From Gammaproteobacteria bacterium (GTDB taxonomy: Bacteria; Pseudomonadota; Gammaproteobacteria; Chromatiales; Chromatiaceae), in NCBI GenBank assembly GCA_011389885.1, contig JAABTK010000036.1, positions 1-40,000 on the forward strand: a DNA stretch of 40,000 nucleotides. The letters run 5' to 3'. Position 1 is the stretch's first letter. Each line of letters starts with the position of its first letter. Below are positions 14,026-22,334 of this stretch, piece by piece. Below the pieces are notes generated by a model. That model worked only from the letters and a program-made list of their open reading frames with translations. It was not told where the DNA came from and did not search any database. The translations under genes were made by a program, and so were the position numbers.

Positions 14026-15489
14026 GTGAACCGCTACGTTTCCCAGTTCGTGCTGCTGATCTCGCTTTTCGTCGCGCCCTTTGCGGCCTTCGCCGCGGGC
14101 GACGGGGGCGGTGAACGCCTCGACCTGACCCGTCACTGGGTGGGTTACACCGCCTTGGCCATCTTCGTCGTCGCCTATGTGCTGGTGATGCTGGAGGAGT
14201 TCACCCACCTGCGCAAGTCGAAGCCGGTAATCCTCGCCGCCGGCCTCATTTGGGCGCTGGTGGCGCTGGTCTATCAGCAGTATCCGGAAGCGGTCGCCAG
14301 CCTCCCGGAGAAGGCAATCCGCCATAACCTGCTGGAATATGCGGAGTTGATGTTATTCCTGCTGGTGGCGATGACCTATATTAACGCCATGGACGAACGC
14401 AAGGTGTTCGAGGCTTTGCGCACCTGGCTGGTGCGCATGGGCTTTAGCTTCCGCAAGCTGTTTTGGATCACCGGGCTGCTGGCGTTCTTAATCTCCCCGG
14501 TGGCCGACAACCTGACCACGGCGCTGTTGATGTGCGCCGTGGTGCTGGCGGTGGGCGGTTCCAACCAAAAGTTCATCTCGCTGGCCTGCATCAATATCGT
14601 GGTGGCGGCCAACGCCGGCGGCGCCTTCAGCCCCTTTGGCGACATCACCACCCTAATGGTGTGGCAGAAGATGATCGAAACCCACCAAGGCGTGTTGGAC
14701 TTTGCCGCCTTTTTCAAGCTGTTCCTGCCGGCCTTGGTAAACTGGGTGATCCCAGCGGCGATTATGGCGCTAGTGGTGCCCAACGCCCAGCCCGCGGGCG
14801 GCGGCGAGGCGGTGAGCATGAAGCGCGGCGCGCGACGCATTATCGTGTTTTTTCTGCTCACTATCGCCACCGCGGTGAGCTTTCACAGCTATTTGGGCTT
14901 GCCGCCGGTGATCGGCATGCTCACCGGCCTGGCCTACCTTCAGTTCTTCGGCTTTTACCTGAAAAAGACCGTGCATCGCGAGCGCCGCCGCTCGGCCGCT
15001 CAGACGCAGGAAGAACAGGAGCGTGACGGGCAAATGGGCGACGTGGTGGCCTTTGACGTCTTCACCCGCGTAGCGCGGGCCGAGTGGGACACCTTGCTGT
15101 TCTTCTACGGCGTGGTGTTGTGCGTGGGCGGCCTGGGTTTCATCGGCTATCTGTCCTTGGCCTCGGAGGTGATGTACCTGGATTGGGGTCCCACCAGCGC
15201 CAACGTCGCAGTGGGCGTGTTGTCGGCCATCGTAGACAACATCCCGGTGATGTTCGCGGTGCTCACCATGATGCCCGATATGTCCATGGGCCACTGGCTG
15301 CTGGTGACCCTCACCGCCGGCGTGGGCGGCTCGCTGCTGTCCATCGGCTCGGCCGCCGGCGTGGCCCTGATGGGTCTGGCCCGCGGCCATTACACCTTCT
15401 TCGGTCACCTCAAGTGGACCCCGGTGATCGCCCTAGGCTATGGCGCCAGCATCCTGGTGCATTTTTGGGTGAACGCCGGTTCGTTTTAG
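14026..15489 (+). CDS. nhaD: Na+/H+ antiporter, NhaD family
   Basis: 487 residues from the GTG at 14026. The start is chosen because TTGGAG sits 9 nt upstream and the protein then begins VNRYVSQFVLLISLFVAPFA, a signal-like first helix as in NhaD; the frame is open further upstream with ATGs at 13900 and 13996. About 12 hydrophobic segments follow. The conserved SPVADNLTTALL motif (near 160) and AGGAFSPFGDITTLMVW (near 200) are hallmarks of the NhaD/ArsB-type ion transporter fold. It exchanges external H+ for cytosolic Na+ at the inner membrane, important in saline or alkaline habitats. Its TAG stop directly abuts the ATG of cca (no intervening base), suggesting co-transcription and translational coupling. 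Confidence 0.93.
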   Translation: MNRYVSQFVLLISLFVAPFAAFAAGDGGGERLDLTRHWVGYTALAIFVVAYVLVMLEEFTHLRKSKPVILAAGLIWALVALVYQQYPEAVASLPEKAIRHNLLEYAELMLFLLVAMTYINAMDERKVFEALRTWLVRMGFSFRKLFWITGLLAFLISPVADNLTTALLMCAVVLAVGGSNQKFISLACINIVVAANAGGAFSPFGDITTLMVWQKMIETHQGVLDFAAFFKLFLPALVNWVIPAAIMALVVPNAQPAGGGEAVSMKRGARRIIVFFLLTIATAVSFHSYLGLPPVIGMLTGLAYLQFFGFYLKKTVHRERRRSAAQTQEEQERDGQMGDVVAFDVFTRVARAEWDTLLFFYGVVLCVGGLGFIGYLSLASEVMYLDWGPTSANVAVGVLSAIVDNIPVMFAVLTMMPDMSMGHWLLVTLTAGVGGSLLSIGSAAGVALMGLARGHYTFFGHLKWTPVIALGYGASILVHFWVNAGSF

Positions 15490-16701
15490 ATGCAAACCTA
15501 CTTGGTGGGCGGTGCGGTGCGGGACCGGCTGCTCGGACTCGCCGTGAAGGACCGCGACTGGCTGGTACTGGACGCTAGCGCCGCCGAACTCACGCGCCTG
15601 GGCTATCAGCGGGTGGGCAAGGATTTCCCGGTGTTCCTGCACCCCGAGAGCCGCGAGGAACACGCCTTTCCCCGCGCCGAGGGCTTGCGGGGCGAGACGG
15701 CGCTGGTAGCCGACCTGTGCCGCCGAGACCTGACCATCAATGCGTTGGCGGAAGACTCGGGCGGCGCGATTACCGACCCCTGCGGCGGGCTCGACGACCT
15801 AGAGAGCCGCCGGCTGCGCCATACCCCGGCCTTCCCGGAGGATCCGATTCGGGTGCTGCGATTGGCCCGTTTCGCCGCCCGCTTCCACCGCCTGGGCTTC
15901 GGCATCGCCGCCGAAACCCGCCTACTCTGCCAGGAGATGGCCGCGGCGGGGGCCTTAAACGACCTGGTGCCGGAGCGGGTCTGGGCCGAAATGGTCAAGG
16001 CCCTGGGCGAACCGGAGCCCGCGGTCTTCTTCGAGTCCTTGCGCGAACTCGGCGCGCTGGGCGTGATCCTGCCCGAACTCCAGCGCCTGTTCGGCGTGCC
16101 CCAGCGGGCCGACGCCCACCCGGAGGTGGACACCGGGCTGCATGCCCTGATGGTGCTGCGCCAGGCCTGCGGGCTCAGCGCCGACCCCAAGGTGCGCTTC
16201 GCCGCCCTGGTGCACGACCTCGGCAAGGGCGACACCCCGGCCGAAATCCTGCCCCGTCACCACGGCCACGAAGAGGCCAGCGCCCGCCTGATTCGCGGCC
16301 TCTGCAACCGCCTACGCATCCCCAACGACTGGCGCGACCTCGCCGTGCAGGCCGGGCTCAACCATGGCAAGGCCCACCGCGCCTTCGAGCTGCGCCCCAA
16401 GACCCTGCTCAAACTGCTCAACGCCTTCGACGCCCTGCGCCGCCCGCAACGCTTCGCAGATTTCCTGCTGGTATGCGAGGCCGACAGCCGCGGCCGCACC
16501 GGTTTCGAACAACGCCCCTACCCGCAGGCGGATTACCTGCGCACCATGCAGCGCGCCGCGGCCGCCATCGACGCTGGCGCCATCGCCCGCAAGACCCCGG
16601 ACGGCCAATCCGTGGCCGAGCGGATCCAGCGCGCCCGCCAAAGGGCCATCGCCGCGGCCATTCGCGAGTGGCGGGATGCGGACAGCGTGAGTTCGGCCTA
16701 A
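15490..16701 (+). CDS. cca: Multifunctional CCA-adding tRNA nucleotidyltransferase
   Basis: 403 residues (E. coli Cca 412). Adds or repairs the 3' CCA of tRNAs without a template. The class II head motif YLVGGAVRDRLLG is at residues 4-16, followed by KDRDWLVL with the metal-binding Asp pair; RRDLTINALA, FPEDPIRVLRLARFAARF and the C-terminal HD phosphohydrolase domain (LVHDLGKG, HHGHE) are present, so the phosphatase/2',3'-phosphodiesterase activity of gammaproteobacterial Cca is likely. Start follows the nhaD stop immediately. Convergent with midA, 35 bp apart. Confidence 0.96.
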   Translation: MQTYLVGGAVRDRLLGLAVKDRDWLVLDASAAELTRLGYQRVGKDFPVFLHPESREEHAFPRAEGLRGETALVADLCRRDLTINALAEDSGGAITDPCGGLDDLESRRLRHTPAFPEDPIRVLRLARFAARFHRLGFGIAAETRLLCQEMAAAGALNDLVPERVWAEMVKALGEPEPAVFFESLRELGALGVILPELQRLFGVPQRADAHPEVDTGLHALMVLRQACGLSADPKVRFAALVHDLGKGDTPAEILPRHHGHEEASARLIRGLCNRLRIPNDWRDLAVQAGLNHGKAHRAFELRPKTLLKLLNAFDALRRPQRFADFLLVCEADSRGRTGFEQRPYPQADYLRTMQRAAAAIDAGAIARKTPDGQSVAERIQRARQRAIAAAIREWRDADSVSSA

Positions 16702-16736
16702 TCGGCCATTGGCCGCCCGATGACTCCAAGGCCGCC

Positions 16737-17930
16737 TTACAACCGCCCCTGCAGATCGCGCACGGAGAAACCGCTCCAGCGTAGGTCGAGGTCCTTGTTC
16801 AGTCCAAGGGCCTGGAAGCGCTCACCCATGGCGCCGGGGAGCATGAGTTGCTTTACGCCCTGGGTGAGTTCCAGGTATTCGGGCGTGTCCGGGTCCTGGC
16901 GGGCCAATAGCTGATCCAGGCCGCAGCCCATCAGGAAGCTGCTCTGGGTGGCGTAACCGGCGATGTCGAACCCCGCCTCGCGCGCCGCGGCGGTGATGGC
17001 GCTAAAGTCCAAATGGGCGGTGATGTCTTGCAGGCCGGGGAACGCCAGCGGATCCGAGTGGGCGCGGTGGCGATAGTGGCACATTAGGGCGCCGTGGCGG
17101 CGGTGGGGCAGGTAGTACTCCTGGCGAGGATAGCCGTAGTCGATCAACAAGGCGCCGCCAGCCTCCAGGGTCTGCCCCAGCGCACTCAGCCAGGGACCTG
17201 CGCGCAAGTTGATCTCGGATTCGTAGTCTACAGGCAGGGGGGCGCCGAGCTCGGCCTCGATGGCGGTCACCGCCGGTTCCAGCTCCGGGCTGACGGGCGG
17301 CGCCCAGACCAGGGCGGGGCTTTCGGCGGAAAGGTCTACGAACTGTTCCTCGATTACGTCTGCGGCCTTACGAAAGCGATGCACCGGCATGGCGTCGAGC
17401 ACCTCGTTGGCGAGCGCGAGGCCGCGGATGGGGGTTTGCGGCAGCGCATCCAGCCACTGCACCCGCGCCCGCAACGCCGCGGGCAGCTCGTTCAGCCGTT
17501 CGGCCTGACGCTGCCGCAGATCGGGGCTTAACTCCAGGATCAGGTAGCGCTCCGGCAAGGCGTCCAGGCGCTGCAATTCCAATAACAGATCCCGCGCCAA
17601 GGCCCCCGATCCGGCCCCGAATTCCAGCAGATCACCGCCATTCAGCGCGTCAAGGATTTGCGCGGCCTGGCGGGCCAGGCAGCCGCCGAATAGGGGCGAA
17701 ATCTCCGGGGCGGTGACGAAATCCCCGCCAGCGCCGAACTTGCGCGCCCCGGCGGTGTAATAGCCCAGCCCAGGGGCGTATAGAGCGAGTTCCATAAAGC
17801 GGTCGAAGGGCAGGCGCCCGCCCAGGGGCGCGGCGATGCGGCGCATCTCGTCCACTAAGGCCAGGCTGTGGGCCTGGGCCGCCGCGTCGGGGGCGGGGAA
17901 ATCCGCAGTTTGCAGGCTGCTGGATGGCAT
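16737..17930 (-). CDS. SAM-dependent methyltransferase, MidA/NDUFAF7 family (DUF185)
   Basis: 397 residues from the ATG at 17930 (longer reading to 18035 rejected; it would overlap the folM leader). Family motifs: ITAPEISPLFG-like segment here FVTAPEISPLFG, LLEFGAGSGALARDLL (SAM-binding glycine loop), ALANEVLDAMPVHRF and LIDYGYPRQEYYLPHR. Mitochondrial NDUFAF7 methylates an arginine of complex I; the bacterial function is not well established. In many gammaproteobacteria this gene lies beside folate/pterin genes, as here: folM is divergent with a 98-bp gap. Confidence 0.9.
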   Translation of the reverse strand: MPSSSLQTADFPAPDAAAQAHSLALVDEMRRIAAPLGGRLPFDRFMELALYAPGLGYYTAGARKFGAGGDFVTAPEISPLFGGCLARQAAQILDALNGGDLLEFGAGSGALARDLLLELQRLDALPERYLILELSPDLRQRQAERLNELPAALRARVQWLDALPQTPIRGLALANEVLDAMPVHRFRKAADVIEEQFVDLSAESPALVWAPPVSPELEPAVTAIEAELGAPLPVDYESEINLRAGPWLSALGQTLEAGGALLIDYGYPRQEYYLPHRRHGALMCHYRHRAHSDPLAFPGLQDITAHLDFSAITAAAREAGFDIAGYATQSSFLMGCGLDQLLARQDPDTPEYLELTQGVKQLMLPGAMGERFQALGLNKDLDLRWSGFSVRDLQGRL

Positions 17931-18028
17931 CTTGGGTTCCGTTGTCGATTGATTCAATGCCCGCCAAAGACGGGCGCCGGCGGATTCCGTGTACCATGGG
18001 GGCCATGGCAACCGAAGAGGACCCCGGA

Positions 18029-18778
18029 ATGACAAACACCCCCGCCCCTAATCCAGTGGCCCTGATCACCGGCGCGGCCCATCGCATCGGCGCCGCCATT
18101 GTGCGTTGCCTGCACGGGGCCGGTTATGACGTGGCGCTGCATTACCGCAATTCCAAGGCCCCGGCAGAGGGCATTCGGCAGGCGTTGGAACGCCAGCGCG
18201 CCGATTCCGTGCTGCTGGTGCAGGCGGATTTGCATGATACCGCGGCGTTGCCGCGAATCGTGGCGCAAACCCAGCGCTGGCGCGGGCGGTTGGACCTGTT
18301 GGTGAACAACGCCTCCAGCTATTATCCCACACCGGTGGCGCAAACGGATGAGGCCCAGTGGGCGGACTTGATGGGAACCAATCTCAAGGCCCCGTTCTTT
18401 TTGGCCCAGGCCGCGGCGCCCCTGCTGCGCCAGGCGGGCGGTGCGGTGGTGAATTTGGTGGATGTGCATGCCGAACGCCCGGCGCCGGGTTTTCCGGTGT
18501 ATTCCATGGCCAAGGCGGGCAATGCGATGATGGTGAAGAGCTTGGCCGCGGAACTGGCGCCCGAGGTGCGCGTGAACGGCGTGGCCCCGGGGGCGATCCT
18601 GTGGCCCGAGCAGGCGCCCGAGGCGGCCGCCAAGGCCGAGGTGCTCGCGCGCACGCCCTTGGCCCGCATGGGCGAGCCCGCAGACATCGCCCGCACGGTG
18701 CTGTTTCTGGCCCGCGATGCGCCTTATATCACCGGCCAGATCATCGCCGTGGATGGCGGGCGCAGCATTCGGCTTTGA
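18029..18778 (+). CDS. folM: Pteridine reductase / dihydromonapterin reductase (SDR family)
   Basis: 249 residues. Short-chain dehydrogenase with the cofactor loop TGAAHRIGAAI (14-24), where HR precedes IG as in pteridine reductases that use NADPH; NNAS at 93-96; Asp145, Tyr158 and Lys162 (VYSMAKAG) form the catalytic set with Asp in place of the usual Ser, as in PTR1/FolM. RVNGVAPGAILWPE is also typical. Reduces dihydropterins or dihydrofolate in the cytosol. Start: AAGAGGA lies 8 nt before the ATG at 18029; in-frame ATGs at 17996 and 18005 lack this. The stop is 2 nt before element D. Confidence 0.92.
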   Translation: MTNTPAPNPVALITGAAHRIGAAIVRCLHGAGYDVALHYRNSKAPAEGIRQALERQRADSVLLVQADLHDTAALPRIVAQTQRWRGRLDLLVNNASSYYPTPVAQTDEAQWADLMGTNLKAPFFLAQAAAPLLRQAGGAVVNLVDVHAERPAPGFPVYSMAKAGNAMMVKSLAAELAPEVRVNGVAPGAILWPEQAPEAAAKAEVLARTPLARMGEPADIARTVLFLARDAPYITGQIIAVDGGRSIRL

Positions 18779-18780
18779 AT

Positions 18781-19105
18781 CTAGTGCGCCTGCGCACAAA
18801 TCGCCATTGAGCAACGCAGCGGGCGCGGATGGGCAAAGGGGCTCCCCCGGTCATTGGCTTTGTTCGCGATCGATCAGCGCCGCGCCCATTGAAGGCGCCT
18901 CCTGATGGGCGCGGCGCTGACAGGTTAATGGATCTTTGAGGGTTTTCGGGAGGGCCTTTGCCCATCCTGGCGGTCTGTGTCTATCCGCGTGTATCTGTGG
19001 TTCAACGGGGTGGCTGATGGCTGGCGGTTGGCGAACGAAGCCCCCAAGCCCGGCTAAAGCCTCAACCGCCATGTTGTTTCCGATTCTTAAGCGCGGCTGT
19101 ACTAG
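18781..19105. mobile_element. Element D of the dispersed family
   Basis: 325 bp. The left end starts CTAGTGCGCCTGCGCACAAA at 18781 but is decayed inside; the right end 19073-19105 is well preserved (GTTGTTTCCG to GTACTAG). The interior has a perfect 16-bp inverted repeat (18874-18889 with 18905-18920, loop 15 nt) and, at 18975-19006, a stretch containing TCTATCCGCGTGTATCTGTG that is the inverse of the module in the 22002-22034 region. It starts 2 bp after the folM stop codon and ends 62 bp before the next gene. No coding potential seen. Confidence 0.8.
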
Positions 19106-19167
19106 GCGGGCCTGGGGGGTTTGGTGGATAATAGGCTGATGCAGATTCGCATGAATTTCGGAGCCTT

Positions 19168-19641
19168 ATGCAGATGATTCCCGAAGAAAGCCGGCATCAA
19201 GCCCTGGACCTGTTGCAGTCCCAACGCTGGGGCGGCCTCTCCACCCTGGATGAGGACGGCGCGCCCAACGCCTCCATGGTGGCCTACGGCATTGACGTGG
19301 AACGCTCGGAGATTTTGTTCTATCTCAGCCAGCGCTCGACCCATACCACGAACATGCTGCGGGATCCGCGCATCGCGCTGGTGATCGGCGACGCGGATGA
19401 GGGCGCGGGCGACCCGCAAATGCTGGCTCGGCTGGGCCTGCAAGGGGCCGTGACCGCGGTGGGGCGCCCGGACCCGGATTTCGAGCGCTGCAAATCCGTC
19501 TACCTCGGGCGACTGCCCACCGCCGGGCAGCTCTTCGCGCTGGGGGATTTCCTGTTCTTCCGTTTTCGCCCCGAGAAGTGCCGCTTCGTGGGCGGTTTCG
19601 GGCGGGCGTTCACCCTCAGCTTTGAGGAGTTGCTGGGATGA
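19168..19641 (+). CDS. Pyridoxamine-5'-phosphate oxidase-like flavin/heme-binding protein
   Basis: 157 residues. The split-barrel PNPOx fold is suggested by WGGLSTLDEDGAPNASMVAY near the N-terminus, LFYLSQRSTHTTNMLRDPRIAL (core nucleotide-site strand-helix) and the C-terminal FLFFRFRPEKCRFVGGFGRA, which resembles HugZ-type heme-utilisation proteins. The fold binds FMN, F420 or heme; substrate cannot be told. Two ATGs (19168, 19174); the first is preceded by CGGAG. It lies between two noncoding elements: D ends 62 bp upstream and E starts directly after the TGA. Confidence 0.85.
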   Translation: MQMIPEESRHQALDLLQSQRWGGLSTLDEDGAPNASMVAYGIDVERSEILFYLSQRSTHTTNMLRDPRIALVIGDADEGAGDPQMLARLGLQGAVTAVGRPDPDFERCKSVYLGRLPTAGQLFALGDFLFFRFRPEKCRFVGGFGRAFTLSFEELLG

Positions 19642-20016
19642 TGAGTACGCCTGCGCACAAGTAGCCGAAACAACGCCCTTTAGGGGCGCAGAGGACCGCA
19701 GAGAGGGCGCGGAGGGGTTTTGGTTAAGCATTTCGGGGGCCGTTGGCGGTTGGTTAATCAACGATTCAGCCCTCTTCAAAGCCTCGACCTCCATTGGGGG
19801 CGGTTTTGGGGGCGGTTATGGGGGGTGGGGGTTAAGCCGGGGTTGGGGGCTTCTTTCGGTCCAGCTAAAGCCTCGACCTCGTTGGGGGCGGTTTGGGAGG
19901 TTGTATTGTCGTTGCTATGGAATGCGCGCGCCGAAACACCTCTCTGCGGTTCCCCGCGTGCTCTGCGTTCCGAAAGCGGCTGGGGTGTTTCCGATGCTTA
20001 GGCGCGGCTGTACTCG
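19642..20016. mobile_element. Element E of the dispersed family, with a G-rich centre
   Basis: About 375 bp. Left end at 19642 (TGAGTACGCCTGCGCACAAG then CCGAAACAAC), directly after a TGA stop; right end near 19985-20016 (GTGTTTCCGATGCTTAGGCG, ending GTACTCG). The right arm near 19945-19980 is the inverse of the CGCAGAG arm in other copies. The interior has two copies of a module reading AAAGCCTCGACCTC followed by TTGGGGGCGG (near 19779 and 19867), a stretch ending GATTCAGCCCTCTTC shared with element F, and six G runs at 19796-19849. It lies between the PNPOx-like gene and folB. Confidence 0.8.
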
Positions 20017-20053
20017 TGCAGCCGCTCACAAGCTGCGACCGCGCAGGGCGACC

Positions 20054-20404
20054 TCACCAACTGCGTTCGATGATCACCCCCACGCTGCGCGCCGCCTTAA
20101 TCGCCTGCGGCTTGCCCAGGCGCAGGCGCAGCCAGTGGATGCCGAACTCCCGGTGCAGCAGTTGCGCACAGGCCTCGGCCAGGGTCTCCACCAACTGAAA
20201 TTCGCTGGCCCCGACGAACGCGCCGAGGCGCTCCGCCACCGCGGCATAGTCGAGCGCGGCTTCGATTCGGTCACGGCGCGCCGCGGCCGGCACATCCGTT
20301 GCGATTTCCAAATCCAACACCAGCGGCTGTTTGGCCTGGCGCTCCCAATCGTGGATGCCGATCACGGCCGCCAACTCCAGGCCTTCGATAAACACCACAT
20401 CCAT
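20054..20404 (-). CDS. folB: Dihydroneopterin aldolase
   Basis: 116 residues, with strong family resemblance throughout. Starts MDVVFIEGLELAAVIGIHDW, contains LVETLAEACAQLL with Glu73 and ends GKPQAIKAARSVGVIIERSW with Lys98 at the catalytic position. Cleaves dihydroneopterin to 6-hydroxymethyl-dihydropterin in folate synthesis. The start at 20404 is chosen by this family N-terminus; the frame is open to 20491 but the extra residues look non-coding. folB often has folK beside it; no folK is seen here. Ends 37 bp from element E. Confidence 0.96.
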   Translation of the reverse strand: MDVVFIEGLELAAVIGIHDWERQAKQPLVLDLEIATDVPAAARRDRIEAALDYAAVAERLGAFVGASEFQLVETLAEACAQLLHREFGIHWLRLRLGKPQAIKAARSVGVIIERSW

Positions 20405-20487
20405 CTGTTTCGGACCTCTGGTTTCGGGGCTTCCCGGACTGGACGCCCCCCGAGCGGGCGCACGCGGCCGCTCCGGGGCGCAGGCCA

Positions 20488-20961
20488 TCACCGCCCGGCG
20501 CGCATCCGGCCGTTATAGGTGATGTTGGTGGTGCGGTTGACCGGGTCGTTCCAGTCCACCGGCACCTCGGCGAAGGGGGCCACGATCCCGCCCTTGCGCG
20601 CGCACATGGCCTCGTCCCTGGGGGTGGTGATGCGGCTTTCGCGCAGGGCGCCTTTTTTCACCACGCAGAAATCCAGGGTGGGGTAGCCGCGAAACAGAAA
20701 ACCCTTGCCCCGCACTGGGCGGGCGGACAGGATGTAGTTGCCCAGCACCTTGAACTCCCGGTTGAGGGCCTTCTTGCACTCGCCGGGACGAAGCACGCCG
20801 ATGAATTCGGTCTCCGCGGCGCCACTCCCCTTGAAATACCAGCCCCCCGCCACCTGCACCGGGGTGTCAAACTGGTTGCATATCCGCCACCACCCGGCCT
20901 CGGCGGCGCCTGCGGCCAAAAGCAATAGGGCAAGTAGGGATTTACCGAGCATGTTGTGCAT
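20488..20961 (-). CDS. Small exported protein, possibly DUF1036-like
   Basis: 157 residues. Signal peptide MHNMLGKSLLALLLLAAG with cleavage near AEA-GWW. The mature part begins GWWRICNQFDTPVQVAGGWY and continues with a GVLRPGECKKAL segment; a W-x-x-CN opening followed by V-x-VA and a PGEC turn resembles DUF1036 proteins, but I am not sure. Four Cys in the mature part (near ICNQ, GECKK, DFCVV and AMCAR) could form two disulfides in the periplasm. GAGGAGAAG just before the ATG at 20961 fixes the start. Function unknown. Confidence 0.75.
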   Translation of the reverse strand: MHNMLGKSLLALLLLAAGAAEAGWWRICNQFDTPVQVAGGWYFKGSGAAETEFIGVLRPGECKKALNREFKVLGNYILSARPVRGKGFLFRGYPTLDFCVVKKGALRESRITTPRDEAMCARKGGIVAPFAEVPVDWNDPVNRTTNITYNGRMRAGR

Positions 20962-21112
20962 TTTTCTTCTCCTCGAATAAAGGTTGGAACTCCCCTTACT
21001 GAATAGTACGATTCGAGGCCTATGTAAAGCCGTAGTCGCATATTTTTCGGCTGCGGCGCCAAATTTCGCCCGGCGCAGCGCCTGCCGGACGCCTCTAGCC
21101 AGGAAGATCGCC

Positions 21113-21943
21113 ATGCCCAAGAAAAAGACCCGCACCCGCCCCAAGCCGACCATGGCGGAACTGGCGGACCCGCATCGGCTCTATGAACTGGCGGTGCAGT
21201 ACCCGCCGGCAGAGATCGATTTCGTGGACCAGACCTTTAAGGCCTTGACCGGGCGCACGGCCCGCACCCTGCGCGAGGACTTTTGCGGCACCGCGCAGGT
21301 CTGTTGCGAATGGGCGACTCGGCGCAAGACCAATCAGGCCATCGGCGTGGACATCGACGCGGAGGTGTTGGACTGGGGCCGCCGCAACAACCTCAACCGC
21401 CTCACCGCCGGCCAGCGGGGGCGCATCAGCCTGTTGCCCAAGGACGTGCTGGAGACGGACCTGGGGCCGCTGGACATGATTCTGGCGATGAATTTTAGCT
21501 ACTGGCTGTTCAAGGACAGGGCGCATCTCAAGCGCTACTTCGCGGCGGCGCGCGCCAATCTGACGGATGACGGCGTGCTGTTCCTCGACGCCTACGGCGG
21601 CTTCGAGTCTTTTCAGGAGATCACCGAGGAGCAGGCCATTGAGGACGGCGCCTTCACCTACATCTGGGAGCAGGCGAGTTACGACCCGATCAGCGGGCAT
21701 TTGGTGTGCCACATTCACTTTGTGTTTCCGGATCAGTCGCGCCTGGATCGGGCCTTCAGCTACGATTGGCGGTTGTGGACCCTGCCCGAGATTCGCGATC
21801 TGCTGCAGGAGGTCGGATTCTCCCAAGTGACCGTCTACTGGCAGGGCTACGAGGACAACGGCGAGCCCGACGGGGTGTTCGAGCCGGTGGAGGAAGGCGA
21901 GGCGGACGCCAGTTGGATTTGCTACATCTCGGCGCTGAAGTAA
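21113..21943 (+). CDS. Class I SAM-dependent methyltransferase
   Basis: 276 residues. After a basic N-terminus (MPKKKTRTRPKPTMAEL) the Rossmann core is visible: LREDFCGTAQVCCEW in the motif I position, AIGVDIDAEVLDWG (motif II acidic loop), LDMILAMNFSYWLFKDR, and a C-terminal half with FSYDWRLWTLPEIRDLLQEV. The target (small molecule or protein) cannot be read from the sequence. AGGAAG lies 6 nt before the ATG at 21113; the longer open frame from 20984 covers the upstream intergenic region. Divergent from the exported protein at 20961. Confidence 0.88.
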   Translation: MPKKKTRTRPKPTMAELADPHRLYELAVQYPPAEIDFVDQTFKALTGRTARTLREDFCGTAQVCCEWATRRKTNQAIGVDIDAEVLDWGRRNNLNRLTAGQRGRISLLPKDVLETDLGPLDMILAMNFSYWLFKDRAHLKRYFAAARANLTDDGVLFLDAYGGFESFQEITEEQAIEDGAFTYIWEQASYDPISGHLVCHIHFVFPDQSRLDRAFSYDWRLWTLPEIRDLLQEVGFSQVTVYWQGYEDNGEPDGVFEPVEEGEADASWICYISALK

Positions 21944-21975
21944 GCCGGGTCCGGGGCTTCGTTCAGCTAAGCGCC

Positions 21976-22334
21976 AACCACTGACCACTGACCACCAAGT
22001 TGAACCACAGGCAAACACGGATGGACACAGATAGTGTTGATCCGAGTTTGGTGTTTAGCGCACCTAGCTGATTACGCAGACTGACCGCTGACAACCAACC
22101 ACCGATTTGAACCATGAGTGGACGCGAATGGACGCGGATTTCTGCTTCGCGGGTTCTCGGGGTCTTATTTCGTTTTCATTAGAGCCCTCAGCGCTTAGCC
22201 GGAGATGGTGCGTTACGGCGCGCGGCCAGGCCGGTGTTGCATTCAAGTTTTTTCTTTGGCGCGCCTAACGCACCCTACGCAGACTAACCACTAACCACTA
22301 ACCACTAACCACTATTTGCACGCAGGCGCATTAG
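21976..22334. repeat. Repeat-rich region (element I), right end at the stop codon of the next gene
   Basis: The whole 387-bp gap between genes consists of repeats. AACCACTGACCACTGACCAC at 21976-21996; an ACACGGATGGACACAG stretch at 22002-22034 and a related GGACGCGAATGGACGCGG stretch at 22109-22140; an inverted repeat 22207-22223 with 22259-22274; and four tandem heptamers ACTAACC at 22283-22310. Read on the minus strand from 22334, CTAATGCGCCTGCGTGCAAA matches the left end of element D; its TAA is the stop codon of the 137-aa gene. The other end is not clear. Confidence 0.7.

Noticed and set aside
16702-16736. CGGCC-ATT-GGCCG as a terminator between cca and midA
   Set aside because: The stem is only 5 bp and no T tract follows on either strand.
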